From positions 1-54,725 of the forward strand of contig BJGZ01000015.1 of NCBI GenBank assembly GCA_014191195.1: a stretch of DNA of 54,725 nucleotides. The letters are read 5' to 3'. The notes below the pieces were generated by a model. The model saw only the letters and a list, made by a program, of their open reading frames with translations. It searched no databases and was not told where the DNA came from. Both the position numbers and the translations under genes were made by a program. Every line of letters begins with the position of its first letter. Position 1 is the first letter of the stretch. Shown here one piece after another: positions 53,801 through 54,725 of the stretch. This DNA comes from Chlorobiota bacterium. GTDB taxonomy: Bacteria; Bacteroidota; Ignavibacteria; Kapaibacteriales; UBA961.

Positions 53801-54725
53801 ATTTGTCTAAGTCTTCTGTACGGAATGTAACATTTACATAATTATTATTTTCAGTTGGAGAATAGAAAATTGCACTAGAAGGCCATGAAGCTAAAGGAGT
53901 AATTGTAGTTAATTCACCTGTACCTGCCAATACATGTCCAAGAGTACCTTCGCCACCTTTTGTTTCATATGTATGTGCTAACCAAGCTTTCATATATTGG
54001 CCAACAACAATAGGCTTATTAGAGGTAAAATGTCCGGCATCTGTCAAACTGATAATTTCATAGAATTCACCAGCACGCAAAGGAACTGAAATTTGTTTTG
54101 CGCCAGATCCATCTAATCGCATTTGTTTAATAATTGTATTATCTTCAGTAGCTACGAATCTTAATAATTCACCTTCTTCTGAAGGTCCAGTGAATTTTCT
54201 ATTTCCAGTAAGTATACGTGGTACAGACATAAATTCAGTACCAGCAGCACTTACCGGCATTAACATTTCTACATAAGCATTACGAACCATATCAGTTCTC
54301 ATACCATGGAAATTCTCTTCGAAGCGGCCATAAGCACCTTTTGTATGACCACTAATAACACCAATTTTTTTATTAGACTCTACCAATGAACCTGTTAAAT
54401 CGCCTTTTGAATTATGATGATACAATGCATTTGTATCTGCTAAAATCAAAAATACTTCACCCTTATTTAGTATTGCACTACCAAAACCTTTTTCTGTTCT
54501 AGCATTTGTCTTATAAGTAATTTTAGTATTGTCTTCAGCAGCTATAACTAAAATTTGGCCTGGATGACGAAAATCATCATTGTCTTGAAAATTATTAAGT
54601 GTACGATAAGATGTTCCCCATAATTCTACAGGTAAAGCCTTATATACAGCGCCAGATGAACGCCAATTTGTTGCTACTGTAACCGAAAATGGATCATTTG
54701 CATATACATGAACTCCATTTGGGCG
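50808..54725 (-). CDS. Secreted choice-of-anchor-D / IgGFc-like protein with T9SS domain (5' end outside window)
   Basis: The reading frame is open through the right edge (codon 1 at 54723-54725 reads RPNGVHVYANDPFSVTV), so at least 1305 residues are encoded. A start at the TTG near 54449 would be spurious, because homologous sequence continues upstream. In order: an IgGFc-binding-like N-part (ELWGTSYRTL, LVIAAEDNTKITYKT, GHTKGAYGRF); several choice-of-anchor-D/HYDIN-like Ig modules (VLLNFGSVGVGDTSRITLTI, DADFGKVPVNSERKLDVLI, IDFGTFAPGNTKTMNTDI); a cohesin-like module (FKATINYVP); and a T9SS type-A tail (DIYPNPSAGKVAISF ... SGSYTCRL). It is a large cell-surface protein, related in its N-part to the gene at 38293-41331. 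Confidence 0.88.
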   Translation of the reverse strand, partial: RPNGVHVYANDPFSVTVATNWRSSGAVYKALPVELWGTSYRTLNNFQDNDDFRHPGQILVIAAEDNTKITYKTNARTEKGFGSAILNKGEVFLILADTNALYHHNSKGDLTGSLVESNKKIGVISGHTKGAYGRFEENFHGMRTDMVRNAYVEMLMPVSAAGTEFMSVPRILTGNRKFTGPSEEGELLRFVATEDNTIIKQMRLDGSGAKQISVPLRAGEFYEIISLTDAGHFTSNKPIVVGQYMKAWLAHTYETKGGEGTLGHVLAGTGELTTITPLASWPSSAIFYSPTENNNYVNVTFRTEDLDKLKIDGKSFQAFFGTKIKEYAGTSFSYAAKEVGIGTHVMEGAPCGAYSYGHWDDPSGGYKNFAYAYPVSVNATLPCEDSVLLSGDPNCGTINGKASVLPLESECASLLNVRLDVQQSSNVILSFPNDFTMGMKQVDFTIQVKDLKKAATAVIRATTRSGKYVERTYTYFPEEITATPVLLNFGSVGVGDTSRITLTITNPSKTTPTIVKNLKLKFKNQEFILPSASFPMTLAPQESRTIEIAATSLQVRSGVLVDSIVAELSCVDVSLAEVRIRSVKPQVHTGDADFGKVPVNSERKLDVLIRNLLNVDIEITSINWPDADKVYFPRVEGLIENFPLTLKSGEEFPFKVVFTPGSESNILRKSRAVLSCNTDELKVYSDWQGMAVEAGPIIQGYNWNERRVLDNFVTPTVKSNGYAATIEYGNSGSTALTDIVMTVSGTDGKNFTVPTDRVVNRLEANETKTLNISFMPEWISGTRNGERPYTYTVTLAGKDNGIDKSTSAIIQGIGVQPHIAMTPSIDFGTFAPGNTKTMNTDITSNGSMKLSLLNNVGGIRIEGADKDYFSIDPAFIAQNSTYPLFLTNDATSNNNVLQVPIIFNASIARATPYQAVLVIESDAPEAVQTTLIGLVEEQGKPEGKTTDIELKQFITLKSNGTVELANNGTLPLIVTSISKPQGNGAVSWTRSVSATLPASVKPGEKLSVDLVYSPTVFSTDQNGSVLKDIATITFTTNAGEFISTLTGTPDEIVAAVRIPREDYSSSPGKVSDWLDFELTTEAKLGIARLENFDRADITSFKATINYVPTVVEPLAGIQNIQTAGIASTWNVLSADIVKPGEFVVTMSGANPLRGTGNLFKFKMKGYLDTNKNSPLGTNLTILDNTQQGYVRIQNRPGKIILEINCAANMRGVRFASTGYSLKDIYPNPSAGKVAISFSTGFDGYAAISLYNSMGQKVATLVEGQMKAGEYELELDVDSMNLPSGSYTCRLETSIFTHSEQLIITK

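Noticed and set aside
54447-54449. TTG near 54449 as the start of the right-hand gene.
   Set aside because: The same frame is open to the window edge with recognisable IgGFc-like sequence, so the true start is outside the window.

Overview
The window is a low-GC (about one third G+C by eye), gene-dense stretch of a bacterial chromosome from the Bacteroidota/Ignavibacteria/Kapabacteria side of the FCB group. The evidence is several large exported proteins with type IX secretion (T9SS) type-A C-terminal sorting domains, a SusC-like TonB receptor with a carboxypeptidase-regulatory N-domain, many lipoproteins, PD40/OmpA-like and CRTAC1-type proteins, and weak or variable Shine-Dalgarno sequences. 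IgGFc-binding-like and choice-of-anchor-D proteins with T9SS tails recall Kapabacteria/Ignavibacteria, but the genus cannot be fixed from the sequence. No rRNA, tRNA, CRISPR array, transposase or phage gene was seen.

Layout. 0.2-4.1 kb: a PD40/OmpA-like envelope protein, the tRNA methyltransferase TrmN6, and a convergent secreted alpha/beta hydrolase. 4.2-14.1 kb (minus): a TonB-dependent receptor followed by a 2317-aa T9SS cargo made of four ~550-residue repeats, then a strong terminator. 14.4-16.3 kb (plus): a proton-pump-type rhodopsin (D82/T86/E93, K227) with its own terminator, then an M42 aminopeptidase. 16.3-21.8 kb (minus): a tight cluster of an M43 metalloprotease, a Rieske Tat-lipoprotein, a TPR-adenylate cyclase, and a second Rieske-like Tat-lipoprotein whose two cluster histidines are gone and which carries extra cysteines. 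21.9-24.35 kb (plus): a DNA-damage cluster alkB-umuD-umuC, overlapping a convergent TPR gene. 25.6-27.8 kb (plus): MarR regulator, deoxyhypusine-synthase-like enzyme, a possible gene remnant, and a DciA/DUF721 protein. 27.9-38.2 kb (minus): a 1459-aa GEVED/beta-helix/Ig T9SS protein, a small lipoprotein, a 1201-aa FG-GAP/ASPIC (CRTAC1) protein and an Omp85-like barrel. 38.3-43.6 kb: an IgGFc-binding-domain protein, a DUF4149-like membrane protein, a DsbA-family thiol oxidoreductase and a YARHG lipoprotein. 43.7-47.5 kb (minus): three AT-rich lipoprotein genes. 47.7-48.4 kb: a broken DUF6629 gene. 48.4 kb to the right edge (minus): aconitase, and a T9SS choice-of-anchor-D protein whose start lies outside the window.

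Common theme: most of the DNA encodes envelope and secreted proteins (five with a clear or probable T9SS tail), interleaved with light-driven energy conversion, cAMP signalling and DNA repair. The observations most worth following up are the four-cysteine Rieske variant next to a cyclase, the rhodopsin with a glycine at the predicted carotenoid-antenna fenestration, the near-perfect 1650-bp tandem duplication in the TonB partner, the DUF6629 gene disrupted by a frameshift plus TGA codons where tryptophan is expected, and a palindrome in front of umuDC that may be a LexA-type operator.
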